Shown one piece after another: positions 1-13,200 of a stretch of 64,000 nucleotides of DNA. Position 1 is the first letter of the stretch. The number at the start of each line of letters is the position of its first letter. Source of the DNA: Owenia fusiformis (lineage: Eukaryota > Annelida > Polychaeta > Sabellida > Oweniidae); NCBI GenBank assembly GCA_903813345.2, contig CAIIXF020000008.1:8707278-8771277 (forward strand). The letters are read 5' to 3'. A model generated the notes under the pieces. The model was not told the DNA's origin. It did not search any database and saw only the letters and a program-made list of their open reading frames with translations. The position numbers and the translations under genes are program-made.

Positions 1-952
1 TCCAGGAAAATTTGGATGTCGGAAACTTGCAAGCTTGAGATGCTGTTATTATACAGTTAATTGAAATCCAATATGTAGTAAATCATAAATTGCAGTGTTG
101 GTTTTTATGTTTTATTGAACTAGCTATTTTGTCTATCACCAAGGGAAATTATTGTAATGTAATTGACAAATGGAACAAAGCAGCACTTTTCTCTTAGAAG
201 TAATTTTAGTCACCATTGCTTTATATATTTATTATTAATTAGGATGTTGTTTTATGCAACCTAGATGGTTAATAAGTACCCTTTGCATTTGTTTGACTTC
301 ACTTCTTAAAAGAGAGCTTCGTCTTCACTCTTTTAAACTAAATAAACCTGTGAACTCACCGGCCAATCAGTGTTCGTCGGCCAAATTTGACCGACGTTCT
401 ATATATAGTCATTCCTTCTGACGTCATTGTTGAGCCCGGAATTGACCAATGACATGCGCATATTTAATTAGCACGCATATTTAATTAGCACGCATGTATC
501 TTCAAGCTCGCTGATTGGTGGAAGAAAGGTCAGCGCCTAGGTCAGAAGTGATTTATTACCCAAACTGTCACCGGTACCTGTCGTGGGGGCGGGGCTACTA
601 AACTGTAATATGGTCTCTACTAGGCAGAGTGTAGTTTAACTAGACTCTGCGCGCAGGGTAGTTAATAAGTATCTCATCAAAAAATATGTGTTGCCTTAAT
701 CAGTCGGTTCAGATTAGTATTTCCTGTATAAACCAAAAAGCCCACTTTATGTATTGCTCCATCAGCATTTGGTCTTAATTCAATGAAGTAGGTCCACCTG
801 ATCCTTTAATTAGCTAATTAAATTGATCTGTATTTGAAATATAGATATACAACCAACAAGGAATGTAACTGATGATTGCATTCTGTTTCTTTTCATTGGA
901 TTTGCTATACCCTTATTCTAATTCAATTTATCTTGTATTGATGGTTTGTGTT
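1..952. other. Upstream calpain intron, no exon recognised
   Basis: No calpain-like reading frame was found here, so this is taken as the intron before exon 1156. Positions 340-660 are less AT-rich than their surroundings and hold CCAAT-like words, a TATATATAG at about 402, and two adjacent copies of a motif containing CATATTTAATTAGCAC (about 455-492). This could be a mobile-element fragment or an internal regulatory region; nothing decides between them. Confidence 0.4.
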
Positions 953-1255
953 TACTGGTCATTTTGTCATGTTAATGCCTTGCCTTCTTGTGTTCTATTT
1001 CCAGTTTTGGCAATATGGTCGTTGGGTCAATGTGATTGTGGATGATCGTCTCCCTACATACTATGATCGCCTCGTGTTCATGCATTCTTAAGAGAAGAAT
1101 GAGTACTGGTCATTTTGTCATGTTAATGCCTTGCCTTCTTGTGTTCTATTTCCAGTTTTGGCAATATGGTCGTTGGGTCGATGTGATTGTTGATGATCGT
1201 CTCCCTACATACTATGATCGTCTGGTGTTCATGCATTCTGAAGAGAAGAATGAGT
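953..1255 (+). repeat. 151-bp tandem duplication across a calpain splice acceptor
   Basis: The segment starting at 953 recurs at 1104 (period 151). Each copy holds the end of the intron, the TTTCCAG acceptor and about the first 99 bases of the exon. The downstream copy (acceptor at 1155) leads into the intact exon. The upstream copy (acceptor at 1004) leads into a damaged one. Confidence 0.9.
1005..1103 (+). pseudogene. Truncated duplicate calpain exon with in-frame stop
   Basis: From the acceptor at 1004 the sequence reads [20 protein letters not shown] and onward, matching the start of exon 1156-1289, then hits TAA at 1089-1091 where the intact exon has GAA. It has no donor of its own, since the duplication restarts the intron end at 1104. 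Splicing to this acceptor would give a truncated product or trigger decay of the transcript. Confidence 0.85.
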
Positions 1256-4200
1256 ATTGGTCAGCTCTGCTGGAGAAAGCTTATGCTAAGTATGATATTG
1301 ACCATATATTGCCAGTGAATGATTGATCGAGACATAGAGAGAATATTAATGAATTACAAAGAAACATTATTAAACCAATTATGATATCAAACAAATCTGC
1401 ATATGTAAATGTCTTTATGATTACTGGATATTGTTCTTTTTAGTATTATTGAATGACATAGAAAATGCAAATGACCATTTTCATTAATTTTCTCATTCAG
1501 ATTGACAGGTTCCTATGAGGCACTGAAAGGTGGCAGCACCAGTGAGGCTATGGTTGACTTCACAGGAGGTGTCGTTGAAATGTATGACTTCCGTAAAGAA
1601 GTACCAGCTAACATGTTCACAATACTCACCAAAGCTATGGAGAGAGGCTCCCTAATGGGCTGCTCTATTGAGGTATGCTGCATATAACCACTTTGTTATT
1701 TGAAAAATTATTCAACAGTGTTATTTACAATAAGCTCATGTTCAATGTACAGTTAAGGCAGCATTGTAAATTTTCAATATTTATTTATTTATCAAAAAAT
1801 ATTATCAATGCTGTACATGCAACACGTCATAATCTAAGATACCGCAATTATTATGATTATTAAGATTTTCCCTGTCTACTTATTTATGTGTGTACATATA
1901 TCTAGTTAGGATGGTAATTTGATTGATTACAATTTTTTCTAGGCAAAACCAGGACAGCTTGAGGCTGAACTACCCAATGGTCTGATTATGGGCCATGCTT
2001 ACAGTCTTACTGATGCAAGAGCGGTAAGTTACCAATGGTGATACTTTTACTGTTCAAGTCATTTATACTTGCTAAAATTATCTTGAATTGCTTGAAGTTC
2101 ACTTGTTGAAAATATCCTTGCCCCAAGAATCTTGTGTCTTAGAATTACTGAAGAAATTAAATAAGAAGTTATGACTGTATTTTGTTGGGTTTATTCAGTA
2201 GAGCCTCTGTTTAAATGCCCCTAGTAGTATTGATTATGGATTATTGTAGGTACATATTAAAACCAAGAGATCAAGTGGTGAAATGGAACTGGTTAGAGCC
2301 AGGAATCCTTGGGGTAATGAATGTGAATGGAAAGGAGCCTGGAGTGATCAGTAGGTTACCATGCAGATTGTTCCATTGCTATGGAAATTGATTGGTTGCT
2401 ATGGTAATGACACATGGTCACCATGGTGTTATATTACCAATGTTAATTCCTGAGAGGCTTTTTGTTAAGCTTTACTGATGCATGGTGTTTCTTCCTTTTC
2501 AGACTGCTGAATTGATGTGTTAAACTTTGATTGAGGAGTTTTTATCTCAAAATACGCCTTCCAATTGTTTAAAATGTTTTTACCAAATGGTTCTGAATAT
2601 TAACATGTTGGATTGGCATTTCATCATTCCATTTCAGACTGACAGATTTCTTCATACATGTCATACATCATCACCTTGCTTCATTCAGCTGATTGAGTCC
2701 TCACACTTGTGTATTGTATATTGTTGTGCTGATGCGCTTTAACATGCAGTTAATGCATGACTATGATGTTCAAGATTTGTAATTCTCTCTTGCTTCAATA
2801 CATGCTAACAGGTTAAGATCAAGACTCGCAGGTCTGAAGGTCAGATGCAGTTGGTGAGGTGCCGTAATCCATGGGGTAATGAGAATGAATGGAAGGGTGC
2901 CTGGAGCGATAAGTAGGTTGCTATGATAACCTTGTGTAACCATGTGTGTTACTAAGGAAACCGAATGCAGTGCACCTTGATTTAGTTTCTTCTTATTTTA
3001 AAAAAGGATAATAACAAACAACTTATTTTTCATCTATTATTTTTCCTTTGTACCTATCTGCAGCAGGATTGTATGCAATTATCATAGGATTGAGATCTCA
3101 ATTCTATGTGTCATTTAATGTTTTCCACTAAATTCTACATGATTGACTTTGCTTAAGATCTTTAAGAAAAGGCTGAACCTCTAAATAAAATGTGTGTAAA
3201 TCTTGCAATAACAATTCACACTTATAAAAAGTGTGTTTTCTTAACAAGGGTGGGTGGTTGGACAGAAGAGATGGACTGATGTAAGGGCATGTAGAATTTG
3301 GCGCAAAACTTTTGGGATGACAAAACTAATTGCAAAATGATGTGCTTAAAATCAAAAGCATGTATGCAGTGAAATACAAACAACAGTGTGATGTGAACTG
3401 TGAACAAAATAATATTTGTGCATTAGAATTTAATTTCAGGATGTGCATGACATGTGTGCTGAACTCATTGAAGTGATGATAACATTTTATGTATAACATG
3501 CTCAACTTTCAAGACTCCTTACCCCTTCTGTCTTACTCGGGTTGAGTTGGAGCAGAGGGTGTACAGGGTGTGGAGAGTTAATAACCAAAGACTTGGATTG
3601 TGTATAACAATTTTTTGTCTTAAAGAATGAACTAAGAACAGAGAATTTTGAATAATCCATAGTGTGTACCCATTTTAATTTTGTACTTGATAACCAGCAT
3701 ATGGCATGGAATTCTAGGTTAATATTCAAACCTCCAGGACAAGTGGGGTCATACCAATGGTGCGTGTCCGTAACCCATGGGGCAATGAGTGTGAATGGAA
3801 GGGGGCCTGGAGTGATAAGTAAGACAACAGGAGCTTCTTTAGTGTTGTCATAGAGATTTGATTTGTAGACAAGGGATGATGAAAGTCAGTCCCATGATGC
3901 ATCAGCATTATGTTGATTTCATTGTGATGCATCATTTGATTGGCTGTCACCTTAGATGTTGTGCATGGTGATAGATCTCAGAAGTCATTTGTGAATTATA
4001 CGAATGTCTTCATCACTTTTCCTTTAAAGACATTTTTAGTATATATCACAAATGATCAAATATTTTTGACATTAGATACAGTGTAATGTTACATTGCAAA
4101 ATCAGGATTAATAGCATGTGCCTGTTATGAATACATGAATACAAAAAGCTATTTTGTTCAGTGGTAAGAGTTGTAAGATGCTATTTGATTGCTTCATTTG

Positions 4201-7200
4201 TTGATAACATTAATTTCCAGACTTTAGATCATTAATTGTTATGGAATCTCTACTGGGCCTCTAGGGAGACCAGTTTTGGACTAGTAGAGCTACCCAGAAT
4301 AAATATAGTTTTCAAATCAAATCTTTTTAATGGGACGGGGTAGAATGAAAAGGATATACATGTACATGCATTTGTGTTTTGTTGTGATCACTGAGATTTC
4401 AATGTGACATGCCACACAGTTCACAAAATGAGTTGTAGATTATATTTATTTCATACTTCGTAGATTTCTTGTAGATGTACAATCATATCATATTGTAATA
4501 TTTCTTTGTATTTTGATGTGTATGTTTTTGCTATTTTGACTATTAGATGATTTGGTTGCCTAACATGTATGACTTAATATGTTGTATTAACACAATATTA
4601 TCATTTAGATGAAGACTGGTTATGTTGATTTGCATAGCATGGCTCACATATGGCACTAGGAGTACTGGATTTTGTTGCCCCAATATACAAATGTATTTCA
4701 ATTGTAGATACAAGTTAATATTCTATTTGGCTTGGTCATAATCAGAAAAGTTTAAATTATATTGAGGCCTTATCTGCCTCAAGTCTGACTGTGACCCTGC
4801 TTAGACCCTGGTGACACCATCAGACCCTGGTGACACCATCAGACCCTGGTGACACCATCAGACCCTAGTATGTAGCACCCTGTAATTAATATGTCACTTT
4901 ACTTATGTTTGTTATTGCTAATTTTGGTATTACTAGAGAAAATCTACTTGTTCATTCTGGAATAAAGTTTGCACTCATTTATATAGGAAGAACTGTCTAA
5001 AGTGAATAAACATTATTACTTTATTTCCCATTTGTGTATTTGAATATCGTTTGTCAGTCTGTGTGTTTACACTTTAGACAGGTTAAGCTATTTAGAAACA
5101 CGACTCATAAGGATGTCATTCAGATTTGAGAAACAAACATTGTGTTCAAATTTGAGCATGGTGACATTTTAATGAATAGCTGCATGTATCACCATTGTTG
5201 AGTTTCTTAACAGCCTTGTTTTGTGCCTAATAGCCAACCTGTTTGTCTTATGTAGTGCAATATTAGAACCCCCCGATCCGAGGGTAAGATCCAGTTGATC
5301 AGAGCCCGCAACCCCTGGGGCAATGAATGTGAGTGGAAGGGGGCGTGGAGTGACAGGTACACCCTGGTAATGTATTATAGAGTGATGATTCAACATCACA
5401 TTGTGTTAAGTTTAGTATGAGGAGCTGGTGGCTTTGGTGGTATATGGGTATGTAATACGAAGCCTATTGTCTGGATGCTAATATTCCAATAATATTGACT
5501 AATATGCTAAACTGCTAAACTTACTAAAAAAGATTATTTAACTAATAAAAGAACCTGGTTATTCCATTAACTTCCTATAAGATACTTGTGATATCTTAGA
5601 ATAATAAGTATCTAAAACTGGTGGAGTAAATGTATATTAACTGCTTTGGTGAAAGTAGCATTTATTTGATGTCTTTCTAAAATTAAAGATTAAATAAAGT
5701 AAATTTTCAACATCTTTTAAAATATAATTAATTGATTTGATATTTTGTTAAATTAATTAACATTGTATGCATTCCATAAATAATATATGAAGGAAAACAC
5801 AAAAATCTTAACAATCAAAGAAGTCATGCATTTTTACAACATCATGGACTTTTTACAATAATATTCTTTGTTTATAATAATAAAGCTAATTTAGCATAAA
5901 GTATTGATTTGTTATATATTCATTAGTATATGTGTTTTGAATGATACACTTAGGTAGATACGCATTTGCAGAGTAAATTTTTAGATTTAAAAAACATGAG
6001 ATGCTATAAACCCTAGCTCTGGGGGTGGATAACCCCTCCTTGGTAAGATATACATCAGTTAAATTGCTATATTGAGTATTTTGTGAAGAACTCTTATAAC
6101 ATGATTTGAATGTTCTTGCAGGTCTCCTGAGTGGAACTACATCCCAGAGGATGAGAGACAAGAGATGGGACTCACCTTTGACTCAGATGGAGAATTCTGG
6201 TAGGAGAATCTGACATATGATCATAAAATATAACCACAATAATTGAAGTCTCCAATGCCTTTTGACATTTTTGAAATACCTGAGCACAGTGTGCATTATA
6301 CAGATTTCATTATACCTACCTGTCTTAAACTGAAATATGAACTATTTTTTGAAAAATCATCATCAGATTGAAACTAGCTGGCCACTGGTTTAGTGCTAAT
6401 GTCTCATGTCACCTTGTATGTAAATGTACACATTTTTGATTCCAGGATGTCATTCCAGGACTTCACCCACAACTTCCAGAAGATTGAGATATGTAACCTG
6501 GGGCCTGATGCCCTCACAGAGGAGGAATCTGGTGGCAAGAAGAAATGGGAAGCAACCAGTCAAGATGGATCTTGGCGTAAACGAGTGAATGCTGGAGGTT
6601 GCAGAAACTTCCTTGGTAATTCATGCATTTTATGGTATTTTGAGGAGAGATTAAAAAGTAGTTGTTTTATGAGAACTAATTTAAACTAGGCTGAGCTAAC
6701 ATTTGCGAATTAAACTGCCGGCTGTCAGCTGATGACTTGACAGTGATTTGATTGCCATTTTGTGGCACTCATTTAAATATGAATAATACCTGCAGCTATT
6801 CATATTCATATGTAAATAAGTTGGCCATGGAATGGCAGTCAGCTGACAGAATCAAATTTCTTCGTGAATGTTAGCCATGACTCACCTGAATCTGTTCTTT
6901 ATTTCAACTTCTACATTTTGTGACCTACATGTATGTGCTTTGACATTCTTTAGATACGTTTTGGACCAACCCCCAGTATCGTGTACATGTAACAGACCCG
7001 GATGATGATGACGATGAAGACCTGGGCACAATTTTAGTTGCATTACTCCAGAAAGAACGTAGAAAGAAACGTAAAGAAGGATTGGATCTTTTAACCATGG
7101 GATACTCCATCTATAGGGTAAATAATACATGTTGTTTTGTCATCTATTGCTACATTGTGCAAGAGCTTTCTTAAAATAGAGACAATTCTTTGACCTAGCT

Positions 7201-10200
7201 TAAACAGATATTCATCAATACACAACATTTTCTGCCTATGTTATGGTTCCAGTTCCTACTCTTTCCTTCATTATAACAAAAACTAGTTATGAGTCAGTAT
7301 TTGGTGTCAGATGGTTTCAAATTTTCAGTTAAGTATGGTTCAGTTTTTAAATCCCTTGGTTCTGTTTTCAGTTGGGTCATTCGGTTCTTATCGCACTTTT
7401 ATATTCTGCTATGCGCATAAGAATGTAAAACAGAACTAGCCTGCATGATTGCCATGTATTTGATCTTACTGGCTATGTCTTGATATTTCACAAATGTAAT
7501 TCTAAACATTTAACTGTTAAAATAATATGTGTCGGCTGAATCTGATGTTTTGATGCTTATAACTGTCTTACCCATCAGCGTCTTTCTCAGCATCCACAGC
7601 AGACATTTTCTTTTACTACGTTATTTAAGCAAACGTGCATTTACAAATGGTAATTTTCCCGCAATTAACATTGGACCTGTCTAGGCCAATAACAGTCCGA
7701 GCACTGCAGTTTTGGTTAAATGTCTGTAGTCAGTATTCATATATTATGTGGATTCATTTTCTAGGACTCTGATATCTGAGGTAAAAATTGGAAATAATAT
7801 AAAACAATTGGAATGAAATTTCTTATGGTACCAGAATCAGTGGCATAGCGTGGGTATTTTGTGAGTGTAAGAATCGAACGATCTTTGAGGGGGTTCCCCT
7901 CCTTTGAAATTGAGAATGCAGTTGAAGCGTTCTGGGGCATTTTAAAATACCAATTCCGACTAATATGGACTAATGAAATGTAAAATATTAGCCATTTTTA
8001 AAGTGTGGGGCAATTCAATCTAAATAATCAAATTTTCTCTAAATTTTGAGAGTACGACATGGCGTTCTATGAGAATATTCACCAAACATCTAATCTTGTA
8101 CGTTACTATTTCAGCTGAAAGACCCAGACTGTGGACCGCTGGATCTAACTTTCTTCAAGTACAATGCATCCTGTGCCAAAGCCCCTGCCTTCATCAACAT
8201 GCGTGAGGTTTGTGGACGTCATAAGCTACCTCCAGGTCATTACTGTGTCATGCCTTCAACCTTCGAACCCAACCAGGAGGGTGACTTTCTCTTGAGGATC
8301 TTCTCAGAAAAGGCTGCCGAGGCTGGGTAAGATTCTTTATCATTTGTTTTGTCATCACCAGAGGCCTTATTCACAAAGCATTGCAATTTGAATGCGACAT
8401 CGCAATTTTGGCGCGGTATTCACAATGACAAGATATCGCAATCGCGTAGCAATAGCAATCGTATTAGGATAGCAATGTGTTAGCAGCTTTACTGTAACAA
8501 ATAAAGTAAACATAGGATGGTTGAAATGGTATTTAATTGATTTACGACTGTCCGTGAGTTAATAATAAAAACAAAGATTAAATAAAATAAAATTGTTGTG
8601 TTTAAATGATTTTATAGACCCAACATCCATTTATTTGAAATCGCGTAGCAATAGCAATCGCATTAGGATAGCAATGTGTCAGCAGCTTTACTGTAACAAA
8701 TAAAGCAAACATAGGATGGTTGAAATGGTATTTAATTGATTTACGACTGTCCGTGGAGCTAATAATAAAAACAAAGATTTTAAATAAAATAAAATTGTTG
8801 TGTTTAAATTCTATTTTGATGGGTATGGGAGGGGACCCGCTCAACCCTCTCAAAATTATATCTTCTAGGAACTTTGTTTATGTTAGCTGTTTTCCAATAA
8901 TCGTTCCATCAATCCCCTTCATTGCCTCAAATCGTCCACTCCTCCATATTTTTACAATACAACGACGATACCTCTCGATCATCTCATGATCATCGTAAAT
9001 ATCCAATGGATGTGTTCTGTCACGAATAAACCTCGGTCTTACTAGATGCTGTCTGCGGTTCACCGCTATCACCGCCATTTTGTTTTACAGTGTCTCAGAC
9101 GACTGATAATGGCGGGAATTATAAAATTGTGATTCATTGATAGCAATTTTAGATGAAACATAGAAAATATTCTTCCATTATTTAAGACAACTTTAGAACC
9201 TTAGTATCTCGTCAGAACACATGAAATGACGATTTTTTAAAATCATATGTTGGTTAGTATACCGAAAAACGACATATTAAAATAGCAAATAATTCTGAGA
9301 ACGCTAAACGCATTTAATTAAAACATAAAGCAACCCTTAATATTGCGACTGTATTGGGGCTGGTAGAGGGTAGTCGCAATTATATGACGCTATTAATGCG
9401 ATTGAATTGCTAAGTCGCAATCGCACTTTGATTGTGAATAAGAATTTTAGCGATTTTTGCGATGGCGATTGCGATGTCGCAATCGCATAGGATGTGACAC
9501 ATTGTGAATAAGGCCTCAGAAGTGGATATATTGCTATAGTCTCCACCTTTTTGTGGATGGTGTTCGGTGTTTTATGATATGTGGTTGGTGTCATTCAGGC
9601 TCTGTAACAAATGGCAGGTGGTGACATTTTGCATGTTAATGCCTTGTTTTCTTTATTTATCATATAAAGAGGAAACTTACATGTGATTCTTGCTAAAAGG
9701 CATTTGAAACTTAGTAACAGTCATATAAAAGAGATGTAGCTTCACAGGGCTGTTGCAATGCTGAGTCAGAATTACTTTTTTCTTATCTCACACAGTGCAT
9801 TGAATAATATGGCTTGCTTGTGGCAAGTTAGTATATTCAGTTAAATAAAATCCTTATTGGCAAACAATTATGAAACAAGAAATCTTCTATTGTCTTACTG
9901 AGTGTTAAAAGATTGTCCTTCTTTAGGTTTTGAAGTTCGGTTTCAAGTTTCTGTACATGAAACCTCTGTTATGAAAATAAAATATTCCTGCTAGTATCTT
10001 CTCTTACAACCAGGCTATAACCAACGTTATAATCTGGCAATTAGTTATAACATGGGCTTTTAAGAGAAGGGCATGCATAAATATTGCCTAAGGTTTTTAA
10101 AATTGGAGGAAAATGCTCCATGTACTCAAAAATAAAAACATGATTATCTGCATACATCTCGTATAATACAGAATGGAATTCATCATAATTTGTTTTATAT

Positions 10201-13200
10201 GCCTCTGTGAAATCGGAACATTCCTCACAAATTACATTTTTATTGGAATGCGTTCTTGAATAACTACCCGCTATACAATATTCAAGGATAAGCGTTTGAT
10301 ACCTCTTTTTCTTATTTGTTCAAAATTGATTTTTTTTTCAAGATAAAAAATATACATCCATCTAATACTCTCTGAAATATGATCAAAAAAGGGAAGCATG
10401 ACAATGCTCATTTTGAAGTTCTCATGTTTATAACACAGAGTAGCATACCCTTCTCATGAAAGCCTATGGTTATAAATAATATTTATTGTCTCTGTACATA
10501 CATATACGATGGCGTAGCGTCATATGCGCATAAAACGCCATGGCGTACTCTCAAATTTTAGAAAACAGATTTTTTATATTGAATTGCTCCACACTTCAAA
10601 AATGGATAAAAATGGCTAATAATTTACATTATATTCGTCCATAATAGTCGGAATTTCGTATTTCAAACGCCCCAGAACGCTTCAAATGCAATCTCATTTT
10701 CAAATTTTCTTGGGGGGACCTACCCCGAAGCTCCCCCCCCCAGAGCACGTCTATGTCGCTCACTCGTGGCGTACACTCACAAAATACCCACGCTACGCCA
10801 CTGATATATGTTTTTGTCAAATGTTAAAGGGAGTGAAAGTAGAAATTACATTAAACTTTTTCAATCATTGAAAGATGTCACTTCAGTAAAAGTGGCAAAA
10901 TAGATGGCAGCACAAATCATCTTTGAACTAGGAAGTGAAATGAACAACTTTGACCTTTAGAAATCTTCCAACTTTTACAAGACAAGTAGTTTCCTGAAGT
11001 TCAGAACCAAGCCATGATATAAATAGCAATAATTACATCTGCAAGGTGCTGTTCTTGATTAGAGCTGATATTGATATCTGGTGAATGTAAAGGTTACAAA
11101 GATAAACTTGTGTATAGGTGCAACTAGGAAGCAAGATGGAGTCTTGAGGTCAAACTGGCCTCTGATATGTCTGTTCATAGACTCGGGTAGACAAACATTA
11201 CGTTGATTCTGGCAGGAAGTTGGGATGTTATAATGGATGCATTGTTTAGATAGTATATCTTGGATAAACAAATATTGTGTCAATAACAGACTGAAAAAGT
11301 GATAAGCTAAATCTACCTGTTGATATCAAACTGCATCATATCATACGTACTTAGCTTGTACAAACAAACACTGATAGCGATCTAGAGAAAGCCTTAAAGT
11401 ACAATTAATCAGCTATGGCATATCCAAGGTCTCGATACCACCCTACTATGAAGCTAGGGATGGATCCCAGGAGATGGGCTTATGTAACAGGACAGCAGGG
11501 AGGTTACCCCTCAGCTGGGTTTAGCTACCCTCAATCTGGGGGCTTTGGACAAACACCATATCCTGCACAACCAGGACTAGGCTTTGAATCATTAACAATA
11601 AGTGATGGGGGAGCAGGTTATCCACCCACAAATCACGGATATCCATCCCAAATGCCTGGAGGATATCCCCCATCTGGACAATCTGGATACCCTCAAGCAG
11701 GTTACCCACCAACACAAGGTGGTTACCCACCAACACAAGGTGGTTACCCACCAACACAGGGTGGTTACCCACCAACACAAGGTGGTTACCCACCAACTCA
11801 AGGTGGTTACCCACCGACACAAGGTGGTTACCCACCGACACAAGGTGGTTACCCACCGACTCAAGGTGGTTACCCACCCCCTTCTCAAGACTTACCGACT
11901 CAAGGGGGGTATCCTTCAGGCCAACCTTCATATAATCCAGCATATGCACCAGGTGCTCAACCAAACTATCCTGCACAACCAAGTTATCCAGCTCAACCAA
12001 GTTATCCATCCCATCCAGGTGCCCCTGGGAGTGCACACCCAGGGGGAAGCTATGGCCAGGGGTATGATGCAAGTCAGGCATCTGGTCCAGTAGATAGGTA
12101 TACAGGGTGACTCATACTTAATGAGTTCTATACCACTACATTAATTATGAGACACCCTGTGAACAGACCCGAAGATTCCCAAAATTTGATATTAGCCCTT
12201 TGGACATGTAACTGAAATTCTTTTTCATCCATGATGATTTTACAAGATGGGGAGTAGCAGTTGTGGATCTGGCTAAAATGGGCATTGTGTGGTCCTCATT
12301 TTAGAAAAAAGGTCTCATATTAATTGATAAATGGGCTTTCCTCGAAAAATAATACATTAATAGAGTTTATGTTTTCAATATTTTCAAGATGTTACTTAAA
12401 AAGTCACAAAATTTGACTAAGTAAAACATATTGAGCCTAAAATACATGTGCCTGTCGACCTTGCCAGCTATATAAGGAAGAGGGGTATGTTACCTTTGAA
12501 CAATGAAAATATTGCAGAATCATAGTAGGACTCTAATACTGCAGTTGCACTTTAGCTATGCTCCAGTAATGAGACTCCCACTATTTTCAGATAAAGTTTA
12601 AGAAAATTTTATAAGAAAGTGTTTCTCTTTTCTTGGATTATTGATTGAGTATTGAAAAGGGTTATTATCAATATGGGCATTCAGTACATTAATTTGACTT
12701 GTCTGAATTGTCTGTTTTCGTTTCAAGTCAAAAGTATTTGTGGAGCCATACTTGCTTGATAAAAAAGTAACTTGTGAATCTGAGGGTCTGTCTGTGCATG
12801 GCTTGTACTTTTAGAGAAAAGTTATAATGGTTGAAACTTATTTTTAACTACTATCCACCAGTATGGGTAATGAAACAACACTGTCACATAATATTATCTA
12901 GCAGCCACAAATAATATATTTTGAATAGCATGTAAGTTGAGCTAGTGGTTGGTTGTATCAGTCACCGATCTGTTGATTCCGCATTTGCAGATGTCAATGT
13001 TCATGTTAACCATTAGGTCATAATGCCCTAGAGATAATACATTAATTGTTAGCTTTTTTTATCAAATACCTAAAAGAATGTAAAAAATATATAAATAGGG
13101 CTTCATATAAACTGTATGTAGCATTGACCTGAAATGACATGTTGCCGAATTCTGTACAAGCACCATCACAAAACATCATGGTTTCATTGCATATATTATT

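Noticed and set aside
340-660. Alternative calpain promoter upstream of exon 1156
   Set aside because: TATA- and CCAAT-like words and higher GC were seen, but no exon or start codon links it to the gene. It may equally be a repeat fragment.
11521-12081. Long open frames on both strands over the GYPPTQ repeat
   Set aside because: A 21-bp repeat keeps every frame open. Only the + frame from 11415 has a well-placed ATG, sensible composition and a phase-matched donor.
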